The notes beneath the pieces were generated by a model. It was not told the DNA's origin. It ran no database searches and worked only from the letters and a program-made list of their open reading frames with translations. A DNA stretch of 48,948 bases, taken from positions 1 to 48,948 of the forward strand of contig JAFEFS010000092.1 of NCBI GenBank assembly GCA_018240465.1, given 5' to 3'. Positions within the stretch are counted from its first letter, which is position 1, and every line of letters begins with the position of its first letter. The translations under genes were made by a program, and so were the position numbers. Below are positions 17,793-27,416 of this stretch, one piece after another. This stretch comes from Pseudomonadota bacterium (GTDB taxonomy: Bacteria > Pseudomonadota > Gammaproteobacteria > Xanthomonadales > Rhodanobacteraceae).

Positions 17793-18692
17793 CTACTCGC
17801 TGCACTGGAAGTACAGCAGGTGATCTGGATTGAGTGCACTGGTCTGGCCGAGGCTGATCGTGCCGCTGCGCAGCAGGCGTACTTCGTCGCGATGGAACGA
17901 CAGTTCGTCGTCGTCGCCGAATTTGACCCACGAACCGTTGGTCGAGCGGTCGGATACGACGAAGTAACCGCGCTTGTATTCGATCAGCGCGTGATTGCGC
18001 GATACCCATTCCGCGTCGACGACGAGGCTGGAAGAAAGGTCGCGGCCAAGCGTGAACGGCGGCGCGAGTTCGTCGAGGTCGATCGCTCGACCGCGGTAGC
18101 GCAGTTGCAGGCGCACGCGCGGCGCGGTGAAGTTTCCGGTCGAGATCGCACGCTGGACCATGGTCACGTTGGACGTGTCCTCCTGCCAGAGCACGTCGAC
18201 GATGTCGATCGGCATGAGCTTGCCGGCCACGCGCGTCTGCCCCATCGAGCGCGTGCGCAGCATGCCGGCATTGGTCAGCAGGCGTACCGTAGAGGCGGTC
18301 GTGATGATCTGCTCGCGCTTGGCCAACTGGGTCATGCGCGCGGCGGTGTTGACCGCATCGCCGTATACGTCGCCGTCCTCGAGCAGCGTCTCGCCGTGGT
18401 GCAGGCCGACACGGATGGCGAGGAATTCGCGTGCACACTCCTCGTCCGCCGCAATGCGTTTCTGCATGTCGACCGCGGCGAGCAGGCCCTGGATCGGCCC
18501 CGGGAACGTGCACAGGATTTCGTCACCGATGTTCTTGATCACTTGTCCGCCGTGCTGGCGCACGACCTCGCCCAGCGCGGCGAGCATGCCCGCAACGATA
18601 CGCCGCGCCTCAAGATTACCGCGCGTTTCGAACAGTTTGGTGCTGCCGCTGACGTCGGCAAACAGGATGGTGAGGGGTTGCCCTTGGATCAT
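17793..18692 (-). CDS. Class III adenylate/guanylate cyclase with C-terminal FHA domain
   Basis: A 299-residue protein. Residues 1 to about 180 form a class III nucleotidyl cyclase domain: first metal Asp in ILFADVSGST, second in IKNIGDEIL, and the transition-state Asn/Arg in AVNTAARM, so it should be catalytically competent. Residues 205-299 form a forkhead-associated domain (FTLGRD, the phosphothreonine-site SRNHALIE, and DRSTNGSWV). It likely makes cAMP in response to a phosphorylated partner, but no kinase is nearby. Start ATG 18692 gives MIQGQPLTILFADV, the normal beginning of such cyclases; 28 upstream codons are not needed. It has a weak ribosome-binding site. Confidence 0.85.
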   Translation of the reverse strand: MIQGQPLTILFADVSGSTKLFETRGNLEARRIVAGMLAALGEVVRQHGGQVIKNIGDEILCTFPGPIQGLLAAVDMQKRIAADEECAREFLAIRVGLHHGETLLEDGDVYGDAVNTAARMTQLAKREQIITTASTVRLLTNAGMLRTRSMGQTRVAGKLMPIDIVDVLWQEDTSNVTMVQRAISTGNFTAPRVRLQLRYRGRAIDLDELAPPFTLGRDLSSSLVVDAEWVSRNHALIEYKRGYFVVSDRSTNGSWVKFGDDDELSFHRDEVRLLRSGTISLGQTSALNPDHLLYFQCSE

Positions 18693-19106
18693 GGCGTCTG
18701 AATCATAGGCGATTCGGCTACCCCGCTCCAGCCGCTGGGAGCTCCGGTACATGGCCCGATCTGTGGCCAGCATCACCGATCCCGGAGTCGGTCATATCCA
18801 GGTCGTGACCCTGTCGTCTGATCGTTCGGTGCGACGCCGTAAACCGACGCGCCCGGTCGCCGGCCAGGTGTTGCTCCAGGCCCGCTGCAGCCACGAGAGT
18901 CAGTTGCTCCTCGAGAATCGCTTCCGCGTCTGCCGTACGCGCATCGTCCCTGACCACGCAGCGAAACGACCGGTCGAGCAGACCGGTGCGATGCCGCGCC
19001 CCGCTCTAGTCGACAATTCGAAGCGGCAGCGTCAGTTCCCACCCGCTTTCCCACGACCTTCGCCGATGGTGGGACAGTCCCCGTTGCATGCAGTGGCGGG
19101 AGTCTG
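18693..19106. other. Gene-poor stretch between tRNA-Pro and the cyclase gene
   Basis: No convincing gene is seen. The minus strand has open frames of 80-113 codons (18718-18957 and 18773-19114) with mixed, non-family sequence; one segment (ADAEAILEEQLTLVAAAG) looks protein-like but lacks a start context. It may be a remnant of a lost gene downstream of the tRNA. Confidence 0.4.
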
Positions 19107-19112
19107 AAACGC

Positions 19113-19148
19113 AAAACGGCTGGTCCCGTAAAAAGACCAAGCCGTTTT
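19113..19148 (-). terminator. Hairpin terminator downstream of tRNA-Pro
   Basis: On the minus strand AAAACGGCTTGGTC pairs with GACCAGCCGTTTT around a TTTTTACGG loop (one bulged base), 30 bases after the tRNA CCA end. It is followed by GCGTTTC, not a long U run, so termination may be moderate. Confidence 0.7.
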
Positions 19149-19178
19149 CTGTAGGCGAATCAAAAAGTCCACCGCTAT

Positions 19179-19255
19179 TGGTCGGGGCGGCGGGATTCGA
19201 ACCCACGACCCCCTGCCCCCCAGGCAGATGCGCTACCAGGCTGCGCTACGCCCCG
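19179..19255 (-). tRNA. tRNA-Pro (anticodon GGG), CCA encoded
   Basis: A 77-base gene including the encoded CCA. The acceptor arm CGGGGCG pairs with CGCCCCG, followed by discriminator A. The D arm has AGCCTGGTAGCGC, the anticodon stem TCTGC/GCAGG encloses CTGGGGG with anticodon GGG at its centre, and the T arm GTGGG-TTCGAAT-CCCGC is standard. It reads proline codons CCC/CCU. It follows the ihfA-merR end of the translation operon on the same strand, an arrangement seen in xanthomonads. Confidence 0.97.
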
Positions 19256-19354
19256 ACGTTGTTTTTCCATCATCCCTGATTGCGAAAATCAAGAAACGGC
19301 CGTCCCTGGGCCGCACTTTTCAATAGCTGCCGAATTCTAACAGATGCGTCGCTG

Positions 19355-19711
19355 TCAGTGGCGCAGGATCTGCAGCACTTCCTCGAGTTCCATGCGCACC
19401 TGACGCACGATCTGGTTGGAAATGCTCGTTTCCATGCGCGCCTGCTGGCCTTCGAGGCGCTGACGTGCTCCAGTGATCGTGAAGCCCTGATCGTAGAGCA
19501 GCGCGCGGATCTGGCGGATCATCAGCACGTCGTGGCGCTGGTAGTAGCGCCGATTGCCGCGGCGCTTGACGGGCTTCAGGTTCGAGAATTCCTGCTCCCA
19601 ATAGCGCAACACGTGCGGCTTCACCGCGCACAATTCGCTGACTTCACCGATGGTGAAGTAGCGCTTGGCCGGAATGACCGGCAGTTCGTTGTTACTGCCT
19701 TGATCCAGCAT
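19355..19711 (-). CDS. MerR-family regulator downstream of ihfA
   Basis: A 118-residue protein with an N-terminal MerR winged helix-turn-helix ([30 protein letters not shown]) and a C-terminal coiled coil ([19 protein letters not shown]). It lacks the Cys residues of metal-sensing MerR proteins. A small MerR protein of this kind follows ihfA in many gammaproteobacteria, but its targets are unknown to me. Its start overlaps the end of ihfA by 20 bases, so it is the last gene of the pheST-ihfA operon. Confidence 0.88.
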   Translation of the reverse strand: MLDQGSNNELPVIPAKRYFTIGEVSELCAVKPHVLRYWEQEFSNLKPVKRRGNRRYYQRHDVLMIRQIRALLYDQGFTITGARQRLEGQQARMETSISNQIVRQVRMELEEVLQILRH

Positions 19712-19994
19712 ACGACTCGACCTTGAGCTTGAGCTTCTGCCCCGGACGGAACGTCACCACGCGCCGCGCGGAAATCGGAATTTCCTCGCCGGTCTTCGGA
19801 TTGCGTCCCGGCCGCTGGTTCTTCTTGCGCAAATCGAAGTTGCCGAAGCCGGAAAGCTTGACCTGCTCACCGCGCTCGAGCGCCTCGCGCACGACATCGA
19901 AAAAAGCATCGACGAATTCCTTCGCCTCGCGTTTGTTCAGGCCGACGTCCGCGAACAAGCGTTCGGCCATTTCCGCTTTGGTGAGCGCCGCCAT
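19692..19994 (-). CDS. ihfA: Integration host factor, alpha subunit
   Basis: A 100-residue DNA-bending protein that pairs with IHF-beta. It shows [14 protein letters not shown], the dimer core [35 protein letters not shown] and the DNA-arm region [18 protein letters not shown], in which the Pro that wedges between base pairs is expected. The length is that of E. coli IHF-alpha. It starts one base after the pheT stop, the conserved pheST-ihfA order. Confidence 0.97.
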   Translation of the reverse strand: MAALTKAEMAERLFADVGLNKREAKEFVDAFFDVVREALERGEQVKLSGFGNFDLRKKNQRPGRNPKTGEEIPISARRVVTFRPGQKLKLKVESYAGSRQ

Positions 19995-19995
19995 C

Positions 19996-22389
19996 CTACC
20001 CCCTCAATCTCGCTCGGCAGTGGCGTTCCAGCGCCGCCACCGCCAGCCCCACGCATTGATCTGCGTCGGCATCGGTAAGAGTGCGCGATTCATCCTGCAA
20101 AATCAAGCCGATGGCGACACTTTTTAGTCCTAGTGCGAGATTCGGTCCGGCATATCGGTCGAATACGAATATCTCGCGCAGAATGGCGCCGACGGCAACG
20201 CGCACGGCGGTCTCGACCGCGGCGTAGTTCACGTTTTCCGGCAGCTCGATCGACAGATCACGGCGCAGCGAAGGGAAACGCGCCAGCGCGGCCCCACGCG
20301 GCACCGCGCGCGCGACCAGTCCGTCCAGATCGAATTCGAAGACGTAGATGTCGGTCTCGCAGTCCAGCGCCTTCAGCAGGCGCGGGTGCAGCGCGCCGAG
20401 GCTGCCGACGGCAATGCCGTCGCGCATGACGTCCGCCGCACGTCCGGGATGCAACCAGCTCGTCGCCGATGCGTTCGCATGGAAAGCGCGCGCATCGCCG
20501 CTGAGTGCGAACAGCGATTCGACATCGCCCTTCACGTCGTAGAAATCCAGCGCACGCTTGTCCGCCGCCCATTGCAACTCGTGCGCCTGACCACAGGCGA
20601 CGCCGGCGATGCGCACCGTTTCGACCTGGGCGCCCACGCCCTGCCGGAATACGCGGCCGATCTCGAACAGCCGCACCCGTTCCTGCTGGCGGCGACGGTT
20701 GGCGATCAACGCCGAGACCAGGCCCGGCAACAGCGAGGTGCGCATCGTGCCGAGGTCGGCGGCAAGCGGATTGGCGAGTGCGATCGCACCCGCGTCGAGC
20801 TGCCAGCGCTTGAGCAGTTCGGCATCGACGAAGGCGAAGTTGACGGCCTCGCGATAGTCGCGCGCCGCAAGCTGGCGGCGCAGCGCCGCTTCGTCGACGC
20901 GCGTTTCCGACGGTGCGGCAACGCGGATCTCGCCGGCCGGCATCGTGGTGGGGATTGTTTCGTAGCCGTGGATACGCACGACTTCCTCGATGAGGTCTTC
21001 CTCGATCGCAATGTCGAAGCGCCAGCTCGGCGGTGTTGCGCGCCAGCCATCCGCGGTCGCCTCGATCTGCATGCCGAGCGCGGCGAGGACGCGCGCGACT
21101 TCGGCATCGGCGATGGCAATGCCGAGCACGCGTTCGAGCCGCCCCCGGCGCAGCGGCACCGCGGCTGGCCGGGCGAGAAACTGCGGCAGCGTCGCTTCCG
21201 TCACCGGTCCCGGCCTGCCACCACCGAATTCCACGACGAGTTGTGTCGCCCGTTCGAGCGCGCGCCGCGGCAGTTCGGGATCGACGCCGCGCTCGAAGCG
21301 ATGCGAAGCGTCGGTATGCATGCCGAGCTTGCGCGCTCGGCCGCTGATCGCGGTCGGCGCGAAATGCGCGGCTTCGAGGAATACGTCGCGCGTGGTGGCG
21401 GCCACGCGCGTCGCATAACCGCCCATGATGCCGGCGAGTGCGATAGGCCGACTCCGATCGGAATCCGCCGCATCGGTGATGACGAGAAATTCGGGGTCGA
21501 GAGCAACCTCGGACTCGTCGAGCAGCTTGAGATTCTCGCCGGCGCGCGCACGACGCACGCCGATCGCGCCGACCAACGTCGCCGCGTCGAACGCGTGCAG
21601 CGGCTGGCCCATCTCGAGCAGAACGTAGTTGGTCACGTCGACAAGCAGGCTGATCGGACGCAGGCCGGAACGGCGCAGACGTTCGGCCATCCAGAACGGC
21701 GTCCGCGCATCGGCATCGATGCCCTCGATCAGGCGGCCGCAATAGCGCGGACAGTCGGCTCCCGCTTGCAGTTCGACCTTGCGCTCGTGCGTCGTGGTCG
21801 CAGCGAGCGTCGCGATAGCGGGCAGCGCGGCGCGCGCCCCGAAGATCGCCGCGACGTCGCGGGCGACGCCCTGCACGGACAGGCAGTCTGGCCGGTTCGG
21901 CGTCAGCTTGATCTCGATCGTCGCATCGGGCAGGTGCAGATATTGCGCAAGCGGCTTGCCCGCCGGCGCGTCGGCGGGCAGCTCGAGCAAACCCGATGCG
22001 TCGGCGTCGATACCCAGTTCCTTCGCCGAACAGAGCATGCCGAATGAATCGACGCCACGCAGCGCGGCCTTCTTGATCTGCATGCCGTTCGGCATCGCCG
22101 CGCCGACCGTGGCCAGCGGCGCCTTCAGGCCGCGGCGCGCGTTCGGCGCGCCGCAGACGATCTGCACCGTCGTGCCATCGCCGGTGGCGACCTGACAGAC
22201 GCGCAGCTTGTCCGCGTTTGGGTGCGGGGAACATTCGACGATCTCGGCGACGACGATGCCCTCGAGCGCGCCGCCGATCGCCTCGACACCTTCGACTTCG
22301 AGGCCGGCCATCGTCAGCTTGCGGCACAACTCATCGCGCGTCGCGTTGATCGGAACGAGCTCGCGCAGCCAGTTTTCGGAGAATTTCAT
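19996..22389 (-). CDS. pheT: Phenylalanine-tRNA ligase, beta subunit
   Basis: A 797-residue beta chain of the alpha2-beta2 enzyme. The N-terminus [12 protein letters not shown] is standard. An EMAP-II/OB-type tRNA-binding domain follows ([20 protein letters not shown]), then the B3/B4 editing domain, B5, the inactive synthetase-like core and a C-terminal ferredoxin-fold anticodon-binding domain ([16 protein letters not shown], to the end). The length matches the family. It follows pheS after 62 bases and is followed by ihfA. Confidence 0.97.
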   Translation of the reverse strand: MKFSENWLRELVPINATRDELCRKLTMAGLEVEGVEAIGGALEGIVVAEIVECSPHPNADKLRVCQVATGDGTTVQIVCGAPNARRGLKAPLATVGAAMPNGMQIKKAALRGVDSFGMLCSAKELGIDADASGLLELPADAPAGKPLAQYLHLPDATIEIKLTPNRPDCLSVQGVARDVAAIFGARAALPAIATLAATTTHERKVELQAGADCPRYCGRLIEGIDADARTPFWMAERLRRSGLRPISLLVDVTNYVLLEMGQPLHAFDAATLVGAIGVRRARAGENLKLLDESEVALDPEFLVITDAADSDRSRPIALAGIMGGYATRVAATTRDVFLEAAHFAPTAISGRARKLGMHTDASHRFERGVDPELPRRALERATQLVVEFGGGRPGPVTEATLPQFLARPAAVPLRRGRLERVLGIAIADAEVARVLAALGMQIEATADGWRATPPSWRFDIAIEEDLIEEVVRIHGYETIPTTMPAGEIRVAAPSETRVDEAALRRQLAARDYREAVNFAFVDAELLKRWQLDAGAIALANPLAADLGTMRTSLLPGLVSALIANRRRQQERVRLFEIGRVFRQGVGAQVETVRIAGVACGQAHELQWAADKRALDFYDVKGDVESLFALSGDARAFHANASATSWLHPGRAADVMRDGIAVGSLGALHPRLLKALDCETDIYVFEFDLDGLVARAVPRGAALARFPSLRRDLSIELPENVNYAAVETAVRVAVGAILREIFVFDRYAGPNLALGLKSVAIGLILQDESRTLTDADADQCVGLAVAALERHCRARLRG

Positions 22390-22451
22390 CAGGGAGTCGC
22401 CAGTTGTTCAGGCTTGTCACTCCGGCTTTCGCCGAAATGACGCCATCATGT

Positions 22452-23669
<1,218 letters not shown>

Positions 23670-23671
23670 TC

Positions 23672-23740
23672 AAAAAAGAAAAAGGAGCGAGGCCAAAGCC
23701 TGCTCCCCGAGTAATCGTCGTGCCGCGCTGACTGCGGCAC
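23672..23740 (-). terminator. Two hairpins between rplT and pheS, the second terminator-like
   Basis: On the minus strand, first GTGCCGC/GCGGCAC (23740-23720) and then GGAGCAGGC-TTTG-GCCTCGCTCC (23706-23684, one bulged base) followed by TTTTTCTTTTTT. The latter is a good intrinsic terminator placed just before pheS, reminiscent of the pheST attenuator of enterobacteria. No Phe-rich leader peptide is visible in the 110-base gap, so read-through or another control is implied. Confidence 0.72.
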
Positions 23741-23760
23741 GGGATTGGTCCTGCTGTCGA

Positions 23761-24120
23761 TTACGCCGCGAGGCTGGCTTTCGCTTTTTCAGCCAGCGCA
23801 CCAAACGCCGCGATATCGTGTACGGCGATGTCGGCGAGCACCTTGCGATCGACCGTGATGTTGGCCTTCTTCAGGCCGTTCATCAGGCGGCTGTAGGACA
23901 GGCCGAACTGGCGCGCGCCGGCATTGATGCGCACGATCCACAGCGCGCGGAACTGGCGCTTCTTCTGCTTGCGGCCGATGTAGGCGTACTGACCGGCCTT
24001 GATGACCGCCTGCTTGGCAGCGCGAAAGACCTTGCGCCGGGCATTGTAATAACCCTTCGCGCGGGAAATGATTTTTTTGTGTCGACGGCGGGCGACGACA
24101 CCACGTTTGACTCGTGCCAT
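23761..24120 (-). CDS. rplT: 50S ribosomal protein L20
   Basis: A 119-residue, very basic ribosomal protein beginning [17 protein letters not shown], with the conserved [18 protein letters not shown]. It binds 23S rRNA early in 50S assembly and in relatives represses rpmI-rplT translation. It has a GGAG site eight bases upstream and lies 12 bases after rpmI. Confidence 0.98.
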   Translation of the reverse strand: MARVKRGVVARRRHKKIISRAKGYYNARRKVFRAAKQAVIKAGQYAYIGRKQKKRQFRALWIVRINAGARQFGLSYSRLMNGLKKANITVDRKVLADIAVHDIAAFGALAEKAKASLAA

Positions 24121-24132
24121 GGTTTCGTCTCC

Positions 24133-24330
24133 TTACACGTAGGGAAGCATGCGCGCGATGCGACCGGAGTCTTCTTTGCGCACGATGTTGGGACCGCGAA
24201 GGCCGCGCTTGCGCTTGGTCGACTTCTTGGTGAGGATGTGGCTCTTGAAGGCATGACCGGCCTTGTACTTGCCGGAAGCCGTCTTGCGGAACCGCTTGGC
24301 AGCGGCCCGGTTGGTCTTGATCTTGGGCAT
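24133..24330 (-). CDS. rpmI: 50S ribosomal protein L35
   Basis: A 65-residue protein starting [20 protein letters not shown] at ATG 24330, with AAGGAG seven bases upstream. The frame is open further upstream to 24465, but that part is leader sequence without homology. Confidence 0.97.
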   Translation of the reverse strand: MPKIKTNRAAAKRFRKTASGKYKAGHAFKSHILTKKSTKRKRGLRGPNIVRKEDSGRIARMLPYV

Positions 24331-24554
24331 GGCCCAACTCCTTAAGGTTGATTTTGTTACTCGCCTGAGCGGCAGCACGCTGCGCTTTCCGTCCTGCTCG
24401 GGCTTAGCTTGTGTAAGCTCACCGTGAAGTGAGCGGGTTCCAGATTTCAAACCTCTCCCCCACAAGCGTGACTTGGGAGCGAGAGGAACTGCTGGCGGCG
24501 CGACGGAAGGTTTCCCTTACATCGCCGTTGCCACCCGGCATACCGAAGCGTCGA
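24331..24554 (-). promoter_or_regulatory. infC-rpmI leader, probable L20 control region with a repeat hairpin
   Basis: 224 bases separate infC from rpmI. Minus-strand pairings include CCGCTCACTTCACGGTGAGC near 24430-24411 and a hairpin built from CCTCTCGCTCCCAAG and TGGGGGAGAGG (about 24492-24456). In E. coli L20 represses this operon by binding RNA in the same position; here that is inference. The CTCTC/GAGAGG hairpin resembles the dispersed element in murB. Confidence 0.5.
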
Positions 24555-25076
24555 TCATTGCTTCTTCTTCGGCGCTACCATCATCACCATCTGCCGGCCT
24601 TCGAAGCGCGGGAAGCTCTCGACCACCGCTTCCTCGGCAACGTCCGCCTGGATGCGCCTGACCATCTGCTCGCCGATCTCCGTGTGCGCCATCTCGCGGC
24701 CCTTGAAGCGAACGACGACCTTGACCTTGTCGCCCTCTTCGAGGAAGCGCTTCATGTTGCGCAACTTCACGTTGTAGTCGCCGTCTTCGGTCGAGGGGCG
24801 GAACTTCAATTCCTTGATCTCGACCTGCTTGGTCTTGCGCTTGGCCGCGTGCGCCTTCTTCTGCTGCTCGAACTTGAACTTGCCGTAGTCCATGATGCGG
24901 CAAACGGGCGGATCAGCGGTCGGTTGAATTTCGACCAGATCCAGGCCCAGATCGCCGGCCATCGTCAGCGCTTCGTCGCGCGACAGGATACCGACCTGCT
25001 CTCCTTCGGCGCCGATTACGCGCACCCGCGGAACACGGATTTCCGTATTCTTGCGGTTAGCTTTTTCAGTGGCTAT
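24555..25076 (-). CDS. infC: Translation initiation factor IF-3, non-AUG start
   Basis: A 173-residue factor that prevents subunit joining and proofreads start codons. Homology runs unbroken upstream of the first conventional start (GTG 25025) as [16 protein letters not shown], the normal IF-3 N-terminus, so the true start must be further up. The codon at its head is ATA (25076-25074), preceded by GGAG eight bases upstream. In E. coli infC starts with AUU and uses this for autoregulation; an AUA start would work the same way. The N domain (to about residue 75) and C domain ([26 protein letters not shown]) are complete. Confidence 0.93.
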   Translation of the reverse strand: MATEKANRKNTEIRVPRVRVIGAEGEQVGILSRDEALTMAGDLGLDLVEIQPTADPPVCRIMDYGKFKFEQQKKAHAAKRKTKQVEIKELKFRPSTEDGDYNVKLRNMKRFLEEGDKVKVVVRFKGREMAHTEIGEQMVRRIQADVAEEAVVESFPRFEGRQMVMMVAPKKKQ

Positions 25077-25119
25077 AAATGTTTCTCCGAAAATTTAATT
25101 GAATAAATTCAAGATGTTA

Positions 25120-27024
25120 CTAGTTGTTCTTGAATTCGTTTCGCAACTTGTCGGCGAACTCGGTAATTTTCATCGAGCCCAAATCTTCACCCGACCGCGC
25201 ACGCACGGCAACGACTCCGAGTTCCTTTTCGCGATCACCGACCACGAGTAGGTACGGAATCTTCTGCAACGTGTGTTCGCGTATTTTATAGCCGATTTTC
25301 TCGTTGCGCAAATCCGCTTCCACCCGGAAGCCTTGCCGGACAAGGGCTTGCACCGCCTCAGCGGCAAATTCCGCCTGCGCATCGGTGATATTCATGACCA
25401 CCGCCTGCACCGGCGCCAGCCAGGCCGGGAACTGGCCGGCGTGGTGCTCGATCAGGATGCCGATGAAACGCTCCATCGAGCCAACGATGGCCCGGTGCAA
25501 CATCACTGGCTGGCGGCGCTGGCTGTGCTCATCGACGTACTCGGCGCCGAGGCGGCCCGGCATCATGAAGTCCACCTGCATGGTGCCGAGCTGCCAGGTA
25601 CGACCGATCGCATCACGCAGGTGATACTCGATCTTCGGGCCGTAGAAAGCGCCCTCGCCCGGCAGCTCCTGCCATTCGACGCCGCAAGCTTTCAATGCGG
25701 AACGCAAGGCGTTCTCGGCCTTGTCCCAGGTCGCATCGTCGCCGAGGCGCGGCTCAGGACGCAGCGCGATCTTGATCTGGATATCGCTGAAGCCGAAATC
25801 CGCATAGACCTGCAAAGCCTGCCGGTGGAACGCCGTCACCTCGGCTTCGATCTGGTCTTCGGTGCAGAAGATGTGGCCGTCGTCCTGGGTGAAGCCGCGC
25901 ACGCGCAGAATGCCGTGCAACGCGCCCGAAGGCTCGTTGCGATGGCAGGCGCCGAACTCGCCGTAGCGGATCGGCAGGTCGCGGTAGCTGTGCAGGCCGT
26001 GGTTGAAAATCTGCACGTGGCCCGGGCAGTTCATCGGCTTGAGTGCGTACGTGCGCTTTTCCGACTCGGTGAAGAACATGTTTTCCTTGTAGTTGTCCCA
26101 GTGGCCCGACTTCTGCCACAGCGACACGTCGAGCACCTGCGGGCAGCGTACTTCCTGGTAGCCCGAATCGCGGTAGACACGGCGCATGTACTGCTCGACG
26201 ACCTGCCAGATCGACCAGCCTTTCGGATGCCAGAAGACGAGGCCCGGACCTTCCTCCTGCACATGGAACAGATCGAGCTGCTTGCCGAGCTTGCGATGAT
26301 CGCGCTTCTCGGCTTCCTCGAGCTGGGTCAGATAGGCCTTCAGATCCTTGTCGTTGAGCCAGGCCGTGCCGTAGACACGCTGCAGCATCTCGTTGTTCGA
26401 ATCGCCGCGCCAGTACGCGCCCGCGACCTTCATCAGCTTGAACGCACGCAGCTTGTTCGTGTTCGGTACGTGCGGACCGCGGCACAGGTCGATGAATTCG
26501 CCCTGCGAATACAGCGACAGCTCCTCGTTCGCCGGGATCGACTCGATGATCTGCGCCTTGTACTCCTCGTTCTTGCCGCGGAAGAACGCGACCGCGTCGT
26601 CGCGCGACATGACCGAGCGCGAGACGTCGAGGTTTTCGGCAACGACCTTCTTCATCTCGGCCTCGATCTTGTCGAGGTCGTCCGGGGTGAACGGCATCTT
26701 GCGCGCGAAGTCGTAGTAGAAACCGTTGTCGATCACCGGGCCGATCGTGACCTGCGTGTCCGGGAACAGGCGTTGCGTCGCCTGTGCCAGCAGGTGCGCG
26801 GTCGAGTGGCGCAGGATATCGAGCGCCTCGGGGCTCTTGTCGGTGATGATCGCGAGGTTCGCGTCGTATTCGATCTTGTAGCTCGTATCGACGAGACGGC
26901 CGTCGACCTTGCCGGCCAGCGCAGCCTTGGCCAGGCCCGCGCCAATCGATGCGGCGACATCGGCGACGGTGACAGGGTGCTCGAACTGGCGCTGGCTGCC
27001 GTCGGGGAGTGTGATGTTGATCAT
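25120..27024 (-). CDS. thrS: Threonine-tRNA ligase
   Basis: A 634-residue class II synthetase: TGS domain ([14 protein letters not shown]), editing domain with [10 protein letters not shown], then the catalytic core with the zinc Cys in MNCPGH, motif 2 [15 protein letters not shown], and the C-terminal anticodon-binding domain. ATG 27024 has GGAAG upstream at about eight bases and gives the family N-terminus; 45 further open codons are leader. It heads the operon thrS-infC-rpmI-rplT-pheS-pheT-ihfA-merR. Confidence 0.97.
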   Translation of the reverse strand: MINITLPDGSQRQFEHPVTVADVAASIGAGLAKAALAGKVDGRLVDTSYKIEYDANLAIITDKSPEALDILRHSTAHLLAQATQRLFPDTQVTIGPVIDNGFYYDFARKMPFTPDDLDKIEAEMKKVVAENLDVSRSVMSRDDAVAFFRGKNEEYKAQIIESIPANEELSLYSQGEFIDLCRGPHVPNTNKLRAFKLMKVAGAYWRGDSNNEMLQRVYGTAWLNDKDLKAYLTQLEEAEKRDHRKLGKQLDLFHVQEEGPGLVFWHPKGWSIWQVVEQYMRRVYRDSGYQEVRCPQVLDVSLWQKSGHWDNYKENMFFTESEKRTYALKPMNCPGHVQIFNHGLHSYRDLPIRYGEFGACHRNEPSGALHGILRVRGFTQDDGHIFCTEDQIEAEVTAFHRQALQVYADFGFSDIQIKIALRPEPRLGDDATWDKAENALRSALKACGVEWQELPGEGAFYGPKIEYHLRDAIGRTWQLGTMQVDFMMPGRLGAEYVDEHSQRRQPVMLHRAIVGSMERFIGILIEHHAGQFPAWLAPVQAVVMNITDAQAEFAAEAVQALVRQGFRVEADLRNEKIGYKIREHTLQKIPYLLVVGDREKELGVVAVRARSGEDLGSMKITEFADKLRNEFKNN

Positions 27025-27156
27025 GACCAATTCTTCCGCAGTGACTTTTTCGCTCCTCGTTCCCGCAGCGGCAGAAATCCAGCTTCTGCCCCGACCTGCG
27101 TGACGAGCGGGGATCGGGCCGTCGTCCTCGGCCCGGAATGACGCAATCGCAGGCAA

Positions 27157-27179
27157 CAAAAAAGGCGCCAGGCGCCTTT
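27157..27179 (-). terminator. Intrinsic terminator in the thrS leader (candidate attenuator)
   Basis: On the minus strand AAAGGCGCC-T-GGCGCCTTT followed by a run of T. It lies between the candidate thrS promoter and the thrS start, about 100 bases after the predicted transcription start. As another terminator already ends the upstream gene, this one appears to act on the thrS leader itself. Confidence 0.75.
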
Positions 27180-27205
27180 CGTCGAGGTGGCTCAGCGATC
27201 GAGGT

Positions 27206-27232
27206 TCAGTGGGAAAACGCGCTAGTGCTCAT
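27206..27232 (-). CDS. Possible leader peptide before the thrS attenuator
   Basis: An eight-codon frame MSTSAFSH with a weak GAG site upstream, ending 26 bases before the attenuator stem. It has only one Thr codon, so a ribosome-stalling leader is not well supported. Confidence 0.2.
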   Translation of the reverse strand: MSTSAFSH

Positions 27233-27285
27233 GTCGCACACTCGGCTGACAGTTGCCCGCAAGCCACCTTTATTCAACTTCGTGC

Positions 27286-27314
27286 AGCGTACCGTAGAAC
27301 CCGCATGCACACAA
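27286..27314 (-). promoter_or_regulatory. Candidate promoter of the thrS operon
   Basis: On the minus strand TTGTGT (27314-27309) and TACGCT (27291-27286) are separated by exactly 17 bases, in an AT-richer patch between the two terminators. Confidence 0.55.
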
Positions 27315-27325
27315 GAAAGCACGAC

Positions 27326-27352
27326 AAAAATCCCCCGGCACAAACCGGGGGA
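27326..27352 (-). terminator. Terminator of the collagen-like protein gene
   Basis: On the minus strand TCCCCCGG-TTTGTG-CCGGGGGA followed by TTTTT, an 8-bp perfect stem 65 bases after the stop codon. Confidence 0.9.
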
Positions 27353-27416
27353 CAAATCGAATCATGCGTGCTCGTGTTCCACGGCAGTCAGGCCACGTCC
27401 CGACATGCCGCCACCT

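Noticed and set aside
18718..19114. Small genes on either strand between tRNA-Pro and the cyclase
   Set aside because: No ribosome-binding sites, family resemblance or consistent coding frame.
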